Shown here: piece by piece, positions 1-5,153 of the stretch
Position numbering within the stretch: position 1 is the stretch's first letter
Layout: every line of letters begins with the position of its first letter
Assembly (NCBI GenBank): GCA_964495705.1
Contig: CAZBWS010000108.1
Span: 1-5,153 of the forward strand
Direction: 5' to 3'
DNA: 5,153 nucleotides
Source of the DNA: CAZBWS01 sp964495705
GTDB lineage: Bacteria; Pseudomonadota; Gammaproteobacteria; HTCC5015
Translations under genes and position numbers: made by a program
The notes under the pieces: model-generated
Seen by the model: only the letters and a program-made list of their open reading frames with translations
Told to the model about the DNA's origin: nothing
The model's database searches: none

Positions 1-2
1 AA

Positions 3-77
3 CGCGGCTTAACCTTCTACTTTTGGTTGATGTTAATAATGGGGGGATTACAGTTTTACGCGGGTAGTGTTAATTAG
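3..77 (+). CDS. Possible C-terminal tail of a membrane protein (partial, 5' end outside window)
   Basis: This frame is open from the left edge to a TAG at 75-77 and encodes 24 residues. The peptide is strongly hydrophobic and aromatic (GLTFYFWLMLIMGGLQFYAG), as expected for a last transmembrane helix with a short polar end. No start is visible, and a second frame (2-67) is also open and leucine-rich, so chance is a real possibility. No family is recognised. The only support is the hydrophobic run and the position at the window edge. Confidence 0.25.
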   Translation, partial: RGLTFYFWLMLIMGGLQFYAGSVN

Positions 78-144
78 TGAAATCTAACGGTTACCCTACA
101 AACAATCAGTCACAGACCCTCGGTTTAAGGCGAGGCCTATCTCC

Positions 145-149
145 AAGGA
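145..149 (+). promoter_or_regulatory. Ribosome binding site of the 41-codon small ORF
   Basis: AAGGA lies six bases before the ATG at 156. This is near-ideal Shine-Dalgarno sequence and spacing, better than the site in front of the UPF0270 gene downstream. It is the main reason to take the small ORF seriously. Confidence 0.4.
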
Positions 150-155
150 CTAACG

Positions 156-281
156 ATGTTTCAGTCTAAAAGCTCCACAGCATGTGAGGTTATCGCCGTT
201 TCCATCGCATCCGCATTCTCCTCCACAAACCCCAGCCCCTGCCTTATACTCCCCCCACACCAACAAAGAACCTACCCATGA
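156..281 (+). CDS. Candidate small ORF / leader peptide, 41 aa, overlapping the UPF0270 start
   Basis: The ORF runs from ATG 156 to TGA 279-281 and encodes 41 residues, starting MFQSKSSTACEVIAV. A Shine-Dalgarno AAGGA sits six bases upstream. Its stop shares four bases (ATGA, 278-281) with the start codon of the UPF0270 gene, the usual arrangement for translational coupling. The UPF0270 start has only a weak purine stretch (AAAGAA, 265-270) of its own, so coupling would make sense. Against it, the composition is serine- and proline-rich, the second half lies in an extremely C-rich stretch, no family is recognised, and a putative -10 box falls inside it. It could be a leader peptide, a small protein or a chance ORF. 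Confidence 0.33.
   Translation: MFQSKSSTACEVIAVSIASAFSSTNPSPCLILPPHQQRTYP
222..250 (+). promoter_or_regulatory. Possible sigma-70 promoter for the UPF0270-asparaginase pair
   Basis: A TATACT -10 hexamer (245-250, one mismatch to consensus) lies 17 bases after TCCACA (222-227, four of six matches to TTGACA). Transcription would start near 257, leaving an untranslated leader of about 20 bases before ATG 278. The -35 is only moderate. If this promoter is the main one, the 41-codon ORF upstream would not be on the transcript. Confidence 0.35.
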
Positions 282-517
282 TCATCCCTTTAGAAGAACT
301 CAGCCGAACCGCCGTTGATAACCTAATTGAAAACTATTGCACCCAAGCAGGGTGGAGTGACTCCGGTGGTGAAGGGGTTGCCGAGGCCTGTGATGAGGTG
401 TGGCAGGCGTTGAAAGAGAAAAAGCTGCTGATTATTTGGAGCATGGAAAAGGAGGAAGCCTATATTCAAAATGCAGCGCAGCACTATAAGACGATGGGCA
501 ATCGGGGAGCTTGTTAA
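278..517 (+). CDS. UPF0270 (YheU-like) small protein, 79 aa
   Basis: This is a small soluble protein of unknown function. The N-terminus MIIPLEELS, followed by NLIENY at residues 16-21, matches the UPF0270 pattern seen in E. coli YheU (I-P-x-x-x-L-S, then N-L-I-E). The second half has a helix with V-W-Q-A-L followed by LLIIWS (residues 50-55) and a conserved Glu soon after, again as in YheU, which has V-L-V-W-S-E. Family members are about 70-75 residues, so this one has a slightly longer C-terminus. The stop TAA (515-517) is one base before the GTG start of the asparaginase-family gene, so the two are probably co-transcribed. In E. coli yheU sits beside yheT and prkB, so this neighbourhood is different. 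No function can be assigned. Confidence 0.85.
   Translation: MIIPLEELSRTAVDNLIENYCTQAGWSDSGGEGVAEACDEVWQALKEKKLLIIWSMEKEEAYIQNAAQHYKTMGNRGAC
504..509 (+). promoter_or_regulatory. Ribosome binding site that fixes the GTG start at 519
   Basis: GGGGAG lies nine bases before GTG 519. It supports GTG 519 over ATG 471, which has no convincing site, would overlap UPF0270 by 47 bases and would add 16 residues unlike any asparaginase N-terminus. Confidence 0.6.
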
Positions 518-518
518 A

Positions 519-1544
519 GTGAAGAAGCTGACCGTAATTACCACTGGTGGGACGATAGCTTCGGTTCTCAAGGAAGGCGTGTTTAGCGTTCAAGAGAAGG
601 GGCGGGAGATTGATTGTGCGATACAAGATACTGCTGAGGCCTTGGGTTATGCAGTTGATATACTCAGCCCGATTAACAAGAATTCAGAGTCTATAACTCC
701 TGTAGATTGGCTTACTATATTAGCGGCTATTGATCAGGCCTGTGTGACCGACGTGGATGGTGTGGTGGTCTTGCATGGTACAGATACGATGCCATATACC
801 TTGGCGGCGGCGGGGTGTTTTAGCTGGGCAAAGCGCGTGTGTTTTACCGGTGCGATGATTCCCTCCGAGTGTGCAGACTCCGATGCGTCTATTAACCTTC
901 GTGCGGCGATGAGTTTTGCGGTGGACTCTACTTATGCTCACGGTGCCTACTTGGCCTTTCGCAGCCACGGGGATAACCTTTCAGCGAGTATTTTATATGC
1001 CCATGAAGTTAAACCTTTAGCCTTTGACGAAGATTGCTTCCACTCGTTGTATAACAATGTGGTTGCGCATTATACGGAGCCTGGTGGCTTGCAGGGGAGC
1101 AACATCGATAAACATACTTGCTTTCCTTGCTTGGGCGAGTTTGTCTTACCTAGTCAGGCTGAGCTAGTTGCCAGCCAACAACAGCTTGCCTATATTAAGC
1201 TTTACCCTGGTATTGATTTACCTACTTTGCAGGTGGTGAGTCAGGGGCGTGCAGTGGTTGTGATTGAGCTATACCACAGCGGTACTGGCCCTGCCTCAGT
1301 TGATTATGGCGACCTTTTACGATTGCTTGAAGCGTCGACGGATAAGCCCTTTTTTGCCCTATCCGCATTTCCCTGTAAAACGATTCAATACCCTTATGCT
1401 AGCACCCAAGCCTTGATACAGGCAGGCGGCCATGTGTATGGTGATCTTCAGCCCCATTGTTTATATGTGCTGTGTTTGCTGATGATTGCACAGGGCAAGC
1501 AGGCGAATGAGATAAAAGTGCAGCTAAGCGCTTATCAGCTTTGA
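519..1544 (+). CDS. Asparaginase-family amidohydrolase (cytoplasmic type I-like), 341 aa
   Basis: The protein belongs to the bacterial asparaginase/glutaminase fold that hydrolyses asparagine to aspartate and ammonia. Starting at GTG 519, it opens with MKKLTVITTGGTIAS, close to Bacillus AnsA, with the first catalytic Thr at residue 12. The second motif HGTDTM (86-91) supplies Thr88 and Asp89. Later family features are TGAMIP (110-114 region), SINLRAA (124-130), LYPGI (228-232) and a YHSGTGP segment (252-258) in place of the usual SYGxGNxP. There is no signal peptide, and the length equals cytoplasmic type I enzymes (about 330-340 aa). Two active-site positions look altered. Aligning on the A-H and A-F anchors of E. 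coli AnsA puts Tyr160 where the catalytic Lys should be, and the loop tyrosine after TGGTI is Val21 or Phe22. It may therefore be a divergent or differently acting member. The gene follows UPF0270 by one base and its 3' end overlaps the convergent glutaredoxin by 21 bases. Family membership is sure; the exact substrate is not. Confidence 0.88.
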   Translation: MKKLTVITTGGTIASVLKEGVFSVQEKGREIDCAIQDTAEALGYAVDILSPINKNSESITPVDWLTILAAIDQACVTDVDGVVVLHGTDTMPYTLAAAGCFSWAKRVCFTGAMIPSECADSDASINLRAAMSFAVDSTYAHGAYLAFRSHGDNLSASILYAHEVKPLAFDEDCFHSLYNNVVAHYTEPGGLQGSNIDKHTCFPCLGEFVLPSQAELVASQQQLAYIKLYPGIDLPTLQVVSQGRAVVVIELYHSGTGPASVDYGDLLRLLEASTDKPFFALSAFPCKTIQYPYASTQALIQAGGHVYGDLQPHCLYVLCLLMIAQGKQANEIKVQLSAYQL

Positions 1545-1793
1545 AGAGCTGAGCCGAATACCCTTGTTGCGTTTAATGTGCTGTTGTAAGTCATCAAAAC
1601 CGCCGATATGAGTGTCGCCAAAAAATATTTGTGGCACAGTTTTTCTGCCGCTACGCCGAACCATATTAGAGAACTCTGCGGAGTTGTTGGTGACTTCTAT
1701 CTCTCTGTATTGTAGCCCGTAGGCAGTTAAGACCTTTTTGGCTCGTTTACAGTAAGGGCAGTAGTCTTTGTGATAGAGGGTAATAGAGGTCAT
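1524..1793 (-). CDS. grxC: Glutaredoxin, GrxC type, 89 aa
   Basis: This is a small cytoplasmic thioredoxin-fold protein that reduces disulfides and glutathione-mixed disulfides using glutathione. The dithiol active site CPYC is at residues 12-15 after a short beta strand (ITLYHKDY). The cis-proline motif TVP is at 52-54, followed by QIFF and the glutathione-binding IGGFDDL at 63-69. The motif RRSGRKTVPQIF closely parallels E. coli Grx3, which has 83 residues, so this protein is full length with a slightly longer polar C-terminus. The start is the ATG read from 1793 on the minus strand, with a weak AAGA about seven bases upstream. In other proteobacteria grxC often neighbours secB, but that is not seen here. 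The gene is transcribed divergently from the DUF1653 gene and converges on the asparaginase-family gene, overlapping its stop. Confidence 0.93.
   Translation of the reverse strand: MTSITLYHKDYCPYCKRAKKVLTAYGLQYREIEVTNNSAEFSNMVRRSGRKTVPQIFFGDTHIGGFDDLQQHIKRNKGIRLSSSKLISA
1535..1552. repeat. Small hairpin at the convergent gene junction
   Basis: TCAGCT (1535-1540) and AGCTGA (1547-1552) form a perfect six-base inverted repeat around a six-base loop, at the asparaginase-family stop and within the glutaredoxin 3' end. A separate 10-bp palindrome TAAGCGCTTA lies next to it at 1525-1534. Neither is followed by a T-run on either strand, so this is not a standard intrinsic terminator. Confidence 0.4.
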
Positions 1794-1817
1794 AATATAT
1801 CTTATGTTAGTTGCATT

Positions 1818-1847
1818 AATATAGCTCTAGTTATTACATTTTCTCAA
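1818..1847 (-). promoter_or_regulatory. Sigma-70 promoter for the glutaredoxin gene
   Basis: Read on the minus strand, TTGAGA (1847-1842, five of six to consensus) is followed after 18 bases by TATATT (1823-1818, five of six). Transcription would start near 1811, giving a leader of about 18 bases before the ATG at 1793. It lies in the 63-bp gap between the two divergent genes, the expected place. Confidence 0.55.
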
Positions 1848-1856
1848 AAATTATTT

Positions 1857-2090
1857 ATGTCTGAAAGTTTAAAAACAACATCCCTCGCACCAGGTACTTA
1901 TCGCCATTACAAAGGCCTTGAATATAAGGTAATAGAAGTTGCCACGCACAGCGAAACATTAGAAAAAGTGGTGGTCTACCGCACCTTGTACGGTGACTAT
2001 GACCTTTGGGTGCGCCCCTTAGCAATGTTTACAGAACAGGTTGATGTTGATGGTGAAATACAACCGCGCTTTCGCTATGTGGGTGAATAA
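1857..2090 (+). CDS. DUF1653 domain protein, 77 aa
   Basis: This is a small soluble protein consisting almost entirely of one DUF1653 domain. The conserved features are all visible: GTYRHYKGLEY at residues 13-23, A-T-H-S-E-T at 29-34, VVYRTLYG at 39-46, WVRP-x-x-MF at 51-58 and a closing R-F at 71-72. The family has no established biochemical role that I know of. The ATG at 1857 is chosen because the domain's usual N-terminus begins a few residues later. The in-frame ATG at 1770 would add 29 non-conserved residues and run back over the glutaredoxin start. No good Shine-Dalgarno precedes 1857 (the upstream bases are A/T-rich), so initiation may be weak. The TAA stop touches the ATG of the transporter gene with no bases between, which suggests coupled translation. 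Confidence 0.88.
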   Translation: MSESLKTTSLAPGTYRHYKGLEYKVIEVATHSETLEKVVVYRTLYGDYDLWVRPLAMFTEQVDVDGEIQPRFRYVGE

Positions 2091-2960
2091 ATGAATGCCC
2101 GTTCGTTTATTCATGTCTTTTTACTGACTAGCCTCTCTCTACTTGCCTTTGCTGCTAACTCGGTATTGTGTCGTTTGGCCTTGGGTGAAAATGTCATTGA
2201 TGCGACTGGCTTTACGGTGATAAGGCTGTTTTCTGGCGCGCTGGTGTTGTGCGTACTGCTTTTGATGAAAACAAGATCGCAGCTTGACCTCCGTTCAGCA
2301 GGCAGCTGGAAGGGAAGTATATACTTGGCCCTGTATGCCACCGCGTTTTCCTATGCCTATGTGTCGGTGGATACGGCTACAGGTGCCTTAGTATTATTTG
2401 CCACAGTGCAGCTCACCATGTTGCTGCTGGGGGTATTACAGGGTAACCGCCTAAGCCTGATAGAGGGGGGCGGGGTTGCACTCGCCTTTACGGGTTTACT
2501 GTATTTACTGTTGCCCAATGTTCAAACTCCCTCCCTATTGGGGTTTCTACTGATGGTCGTCTCAGGTATCGCCTGGGGGCTATATAGCTTGAATGGGCGA
2601 AATTCTGCTAATCCATTGTTAGATACCGCAGGTAATTTTATTCGCACACTACCACTGATGTTACTGCTGGCCGTTGTATTGTGGTCACAGTTAAACGTGT
2701 CAGCCTATGGGTTTTGGCTTGCTGTATGCTCGGGGGCGCTCGCTTCAGCTCTGGGGTATACCCTATGGTATAAAGCCCTACCCCTATTGCGTAGCACACA
2801 AGCTGCAGTGATACAGTTGTTAGTGCCACCCATTGCTACAGCGGGTGGCGTGATATTTGTAGGTGAAAGCCTGAGTATGCGACTAATCATTGCCTCTGTT
2901 TTGACCTTGGGGGGAATTTTAATTGTGATGCTTAAACCCGCGGTTAATAAAGCAGCTTAA
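2091..2960 (+). CDS. EamA/DMT-family inner-membrane transporter, 289 aa
   Basis: This is a polytopic inner-membrane protein of the drug/metabolite transporter superfamily, which typically exports amino acids, other metabolites or drugs. Ten hydrophobic segments can be drawn, at about residues 7-28, 40-59, 74-93, 98-116, 122-141, 148-166, 182-198, 206-227, 236-256 and 263-282, forming two five-helix EamA repeats. The second repeat ends in the usual pattern: Y-x-L-W-Y-x-A-L (223-230), proline-containing helix nine (VPP, 245-247), GES at 258-260 and a glycine-rich last helix. Length is typical (about 290-300). The start ATG follows directly on the DUF1653 stop, with GGGTGA (2081-2086) as a possible ribosome binding site. 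The substrate cannot be read from the sequence, and DUF1653 gives no hint. Confidence 0.9.
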   Translation: MNARSFIHVFLLTSLSLLAFAANSVLCRLALGENVIDATGFTVIRLFSGALVLCVLLLMKTRSQLDLRSAGSWKGSIYLALYATAFSYAYVSVDTATGALVLFATVQLTMLLLGVLQGNRLSLIEGGGVALAFTGLLYLLLPNVQTPSLLGFLLMVVSGIAWGLYSLNGRNSANPLLDTAGNFIRTLPLMLLLAVVLWSQLNVSAYGFWLAVCSGALASALGYTLWYKALPLLRSTQAAVIQLLVPPIATAGGVIFVGESLSMRLIIASVLTLGGILIVMLKPAVNKAA

Positions 2961-3035
2961 GTAACAGTAATATCAGTGTCCTTAATAGGCTCAGGGATCA
3001 CCTTGTGCTAATCTAATAAATTGAATTTCCTGTTT

Positions 3036-3039
3036 GGAG
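3036..3039 (+). promoter_or_regulatory. Ribosome binding site that fixes the cysK ATG at 3049
   Basis: GGAG sits nine bases before ATG 3049, and the upstream alternative TTG at 3034 would overlap this site. The protein from 3049 begins MSHVFDDNALTIG, matching the E. coli CysK N-terminus in register. Confidence 0.7.
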
Positions 3040-3048
3040 AATGCACCT

Positions 3049-4017
3049 ATGTCCCATGTTTTTGATGATAACGCCCTTACGATTGGCAATACGCCCTTAG
3101 TAAAAATCAACCGAATTAGCCAAGGTAATATTTTTGCCAAAATAGAAAGCGGTAATCCAGCGAGCTCTGTGAAGTGTCGTATTGGAGCAAGTATGATTTG
3201 GGCTGCAGAGCAGTCTGGTGTGCTCAAGCAAGGTGTTGAGTTAGTGGAACCGACTAGTGGAAATACGGGGATTGCCCTAGCGTTTGTTGCAGCTTCTCGT
3301 GGCTATGCCATTACTCTAACCATGCCGAGTACGATGAGCTTGGAAAGACGCATGTTATTAAAAGCCCTAGGGGCTAACGTTGTACTTACTGAAGGCCCCA
3401 AAGGCATGCCTGGTGCCATTGCAAAAGCTAAAGAAATTGTTGCTAACAATCCCTCTAAGTACTTAATGCTACAGCAGTTCGAAAATCCCGCTAATCCAGA
3501 AATTCACGAAAAAACGACTGGACCTGAAATTTGGGAAGCGACTAATGGAGAAGTCGATGTATTGGTTAGCGGTGTTGGCACTGGCGGCACGATTTCTGGT
3601 ACTTCTCGTTATATTAAAAATGTAAAGGGTAAGGGGATTACCTCTGTTGCTATTGAGCCAACCTCATCTACTGTTATCGCCGCTGCATTGAGCGGTGAAG
3701 AGCCAAGCCATGGCCCGCATAAAATACAGGGCATCGGCGCAGGGTTTGTACCTAAAAACCTCGACTTAAGTATGGTGGACCTTGTTGAACAGGTGAGCAA
3801 TGAAGATGCCATCGCTTGGGCTCATCGCTTGATGAAAGAAGAGGGCATATTAGCGGGTATTTCTAGCGGCGCAGCCCTGTGTGTCGCTGATCGCTTGTCT
3901 CAACGCTCTGAATTTAAAGACAAAACCATTGTTGTGATACTTCCGGACTCAGGTGAGCGCTATTTGTCCTCACCTTTATTTGAAGGTATGTTTACCGAGA
4001 ATGAAACACAGGCTTAA
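3049..4017 (+). CDS. cysK: Cysteine synthase A (O-acetylserine sulfhydrylase), 322 aa
   Basis: This PLP-dependent cytoplasmic enzyme makes cysteine from O-acetylserine and sulfide, the last step of sulfate assimilation. The PLP-binding lysine is Lys42 in SSVKCRIG, the same number as in E. coli CysK. TSGNTG (69-74) is the substrate loop, GVGTGGT (175-181) binds the PLP phosphate, and ISSGAA (271-276) and PDSGERYLS (299-307) complete the active site. The stretch LQQFENPANPEIHEKTTGPE (141-160) is almost the same as in E. coli. Length (322 against 323) and motifs favour CysK over CysM, and no cystathionine beta-synthase extension is present. The C-terminus ends in ENETQA. It starts an apparent two-gene unit with queG, 10 bases downstream. 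No recognisable terminator separates it from the transporter upstream. Confidence 0.96.
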   Translation: MSHVFDDNALTIGNTPLVKINRISQGNIFAKIESGNPASSVKCRIGASMIWAAEQSGVLKQGVELVEPTSGNTGIALAFVAASRGYAITLTMPSTMSLERRMLLKALGANVVLTEGPKGMPGAIAKAKEIVANNPSKYLMLQQFENPANPEIHEKTTGPEIWEATNGEVDVLVSGVGTGGTISGTSRYIKNVKGKGITSVAIEPTSSTVIAAALSGEEPSHGPHKIQGIGAGFVPKNLDLSMVDLVEQVSNEDAIAWAHRLMKEEGILAGISSGAALCVADRLSQRSEFKDKTIVVILPDSGERYLSSPLFEGMFTENETQA

Positions 4018-4027
4018 GTAGTCATTA

Positions 4028-5092
4028 ATGGCGTACGACGATCATACGCTTCTACAGCTGGCAAACGATGTTAAGCGCTGGGGACAGGAGTTAGGCTTTC
4101 AACAGGTGGGTATTGCTGATATCGACCTTGCTGAAGATGAAGCTAATCTGAAGGCTTGGCTGGCTAAGAGTTACCATGGGGAAATGGAGTATATGGCTGC
4201 CCACGGCAATATGCGTAGCCGCCCCGCAGAGCTGTTGCCTGGAACCTTGCGCGTTATTTCGGTACGCATGGATTATATGCCCGCTGATATTGACAGCATC
4301 GCCACTTTAAAAGATAAAAATAAAGCTTATTTATCGCGCTATGCCCTTGGTCGTGACTATCATAAATTAGTGCGCAAGCGCTTAACTCAATTAGGTAAAC
4401 GCTTAGAAGAAGTAATCGGTTCACAAGGTTATCGAGCTTTTGTAGATAGCGCTCCCGTATTAGAGCGCGCCTTGGCCAATAAAGCAGGTATTGGTTGGGT
4501 GGGTAAGAATGCAATGATCATTAACCCTCAAGCAGGCTCATATTATTTTCTGGGTGAGTTATTTACGGATGTTCCTCTGCCTGTTGACCAACCCTTTACA
4601 AAAAATCATTGTGGTAGTTGTAATAGCTGTATTGTCGCATGTCCAACACAAGCCTTTGTGGGGGATAAAATACTAGATGCACGTCGCTGTATTTCGTATT
4701 TAACTATTGAGTTAAAGGGAGCTATCCCAGAAGAGCTACGTAAGCCGATGGGTAACCGGGTATTTGGCTGTGATGATTGCCAGTTGGCTTGCCCGTTTAA
4801 TAAATTTACCAAGTTCACTGCAGAACCGGATTTTACGCCCCGCCACCAATTGGACAAACAAGCATTGGTCGACCTGTTTTATTGGAGTGAAGAAGAATTT
4901 TTAAACAACACACTCGGTTCGCCAATACGTCGTACAGGTTATACCAACTGGCTGCGCAACTTAGCAGTTGGATTAGGTAATGCGCCGACATCGCAGGCAG
5001 TGATTACGGCATTAAAGAGTAGAAGGAGCCACCCATCAAATATTGTTCAGGAGCATGTTGCTTGGGCGCTAGCCCAGCATAAAAAGATGTAG
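4028..5092 (+). CDS. queG: Epoxyqueuosine reductase, 354 aa
   Basis: QueG is a cytoplasmic cobalamin- and iron-sulfur-dependent enzyme that reduces epoxyqueuosine to queuosine in the wobble position of GUN-anticodon tRNAs, the final step of the pathway. The N-terminal cobalamin-binding region includes SRYALGRDYHKLVRKRL (103-119) and the segment with the general-acid Asp140 (FVDSAPVLERALA), followed by AGIGWVGKN (153-161). Two ferredoxin-like clusters follow: Cys195, 198, 201 and 205 in CGSCNSCIVACP, and Cys248, 251 and 255 in CDDCQLACPFN, with Cys221 between them as a likely further ligand. The C-terminal region, with NWLRNLAVGLGN at 307-318, resembles the HEAT-like repeats of the family. Length is within the usual 340-390. 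The start ATG is 10 bases after the cysK stop, with only a weak upstream site. In E. coli queG neighbours nnrD, tsaE and orn; here the gene is followed by a terminator. Confidence 0.95.
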   Translation: MAYDDHTLLQLANDVKRWGQELGFQQVGIADIDLAEDEANLKAWLAKSYHGEMEYMAAHGNMRSRPAELLPGTLRVISVRMDYMPADIDSIATLKDKNKAYLSRYALGRDYHKLVRKRLTQLGKRLEEVIGSQGYRAFVDSAPVLERALANKAGIGWVGKNAMIINPQAGSYYFLGELFTDVPLPVDQPFTKNHCGSCNSCIVACPTQAFVGDKILDARRCISYLTIELKGAIPEELRKPMGNRVFGCDDCQLACPFNKFTKFTAEPDFTPRHQLDKQALVDLFYWSEEEFLNNTLGSPIRRTGYTNWLRNLAVGLGNAPTSQAVITALKSRRSHPSNIVQEHVAWALAQHKKM

Positions 5093-5094
5093 TA

Positions 5095-5121
5095 AAAAGG
5101 GCGTGTTTAACACGCCCTTTT
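5095..5121. terminator. Strong intrinsic terminator, probably bidirectional
   Basis: AAAAGGGCGTG (5095-5105) and CACGCCCTTTT (5111-5121) pair perfectly over 11 bases around a five-base TTTAA loop. The GC core is followed by a T-run, four T on the plus strand and five on the minus strand (5098-5094). It starts three bases after the queG stop and can serve both queG and a convergent gene. Confidence 0.9.
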
Positions 5122-5129
5122 GATACTTC

Positions 5130-5153
5130 TTACTTCTTTTTAGCTATTGCCTT
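5130..5153 (-). CDS. Possible 3' end of a convergent gene (partial), tail KAIAKKK
   Basis: Read on the minus strand from the window edge, one frame gives Lys-Ala-Ile-Ala-Lys-Lys-Lys and then TAA at 5132-5130. The stop lies nine bases before a hairpin with a T-run in the right direction, which is how a gene end should look. Lysine-rich tails are common in bacterial proteins. Seven codons are too few to name a family. The terminator's symmetry is the best support. Confidence 0.35.
   Translation of the reverse strand, partial: KAIAKKK

Noticed and set aside
118..135. Hairpin CCTCG/CGAGG in the left intergenic region
   Set aside because: The stem is only five bases, with an eight-base loop and no T-run after it, so it is not a convincing terminator.
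230..277. G-quadruplex on the minus strand
   Set aside because: Four G-tracts exist (230-233, 236-239, 251-256, 275-277) but two loops are 11 and 18 bases, too long for a stable motif.
471..518. ATG 471 as the start of the asparaginase-family gene
   Set aside because: It lacks a good ribosome site, would overlap UPF0270 by 47 bases and adds residues unlike the family N-terminus. GTG 519 has GGGGAG at nine bases and yields MKKLTVITTGGTIAS.
720..968. Minus-strand frame of about 82 codons inside the asparaginase-family gene, and similar frames inside the transporter, cysK and queG
   Set aside because: They are antisense to clearly conserved genes, show no family motifs and have no ribosome sites, so they are shadow frames.
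1770..1856. ATG 1770 as the start of the DUF1653 gene
   Set aside because: The extra 29 residues are not part of the domain and the frame there runs over the glutaredoxin start and its promoter on the other strand.
1794..1856. Plus-strand promoter for the DUF1653 gene
   Set aside because: TTGCAT (1811-1816) has only poor -10 partners at acceptable spacing (TATTAC at 15 bases, TTACAT at 17). A promoter probably exists here but cannot be placed.
2961..3048. Promoter or terminator between the transporter and cysK
   Set aside because: The best -10-like match (TAATCT, 3009-3014, with an upstream TG) has only three matches and no -35. No stable hairpin with a T-run was found, so neither is called.

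Overview
The window carries seven well-supported protein-coding genes and looks like chromosomal DNA from a Gammaproteobacterium. This rests on a CysK close to the E. coli enzyme in length and motifs, a UPF0270/YheU-type small protein, a GrxC-type glutaredoxin and QueG. Base composition is moderate, and a marine relative of the Cellvibrionales or Spongiibacteraceae would fit, but the lineage is a guess from memory of the families. No transposase, phage gene, CRISPR array, tRNA or rRNA was seen.

Layout. Positions 1-277 hold no established gene. They contain a possible C-terminal tail of a membrane protein (3-77), a 41-codon small ORF with a good ribosome binding site whose stop overlaps the next start codon (156-281), and a strongly C-rich, G-poor stretch (214-277). 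Next is a plus-strand pair, a UPF0270 protein (278-517) and an asparaginase-family amidohydrolase (GTG start at 519). A minus-strand glutaredoxin (1524-1793) converges on the amidohydrolase with a 21-bp overlap. A 63-bp divergent gap holding a good promoter for the glutaredoxin leads to a plus-strand DUF1653 gene (1857-2090), which abuts an EamA/DMT-family transporter (2091-2960). After an 88-bp gap come cysK (3049-4017) and queG (4028-5092), probably one operon. A strong symmetric hairpin terminator (5095-5121) follows. The last 24 bases look like the 3' end of a convergent minus-strand gene with a lysine-rich tail.

Functions are mostly housekeeping: final step of cysteine synthesis (cysK), last step of queuosine synthesis for tRNA (queG), thiol-disulfide exchange (glutaredoxin), amide hydrolysis (asparaginase family) and an inner-membrane metabolite transporter. 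There is no clear multi-gene system. The most unusual points are the asparaginase-family protein, which seems to lack the catalytic lysine (tyrosine in its place) while keeping both threonines, and the undescribed small ORF in the C-rich leader of UPF0270.
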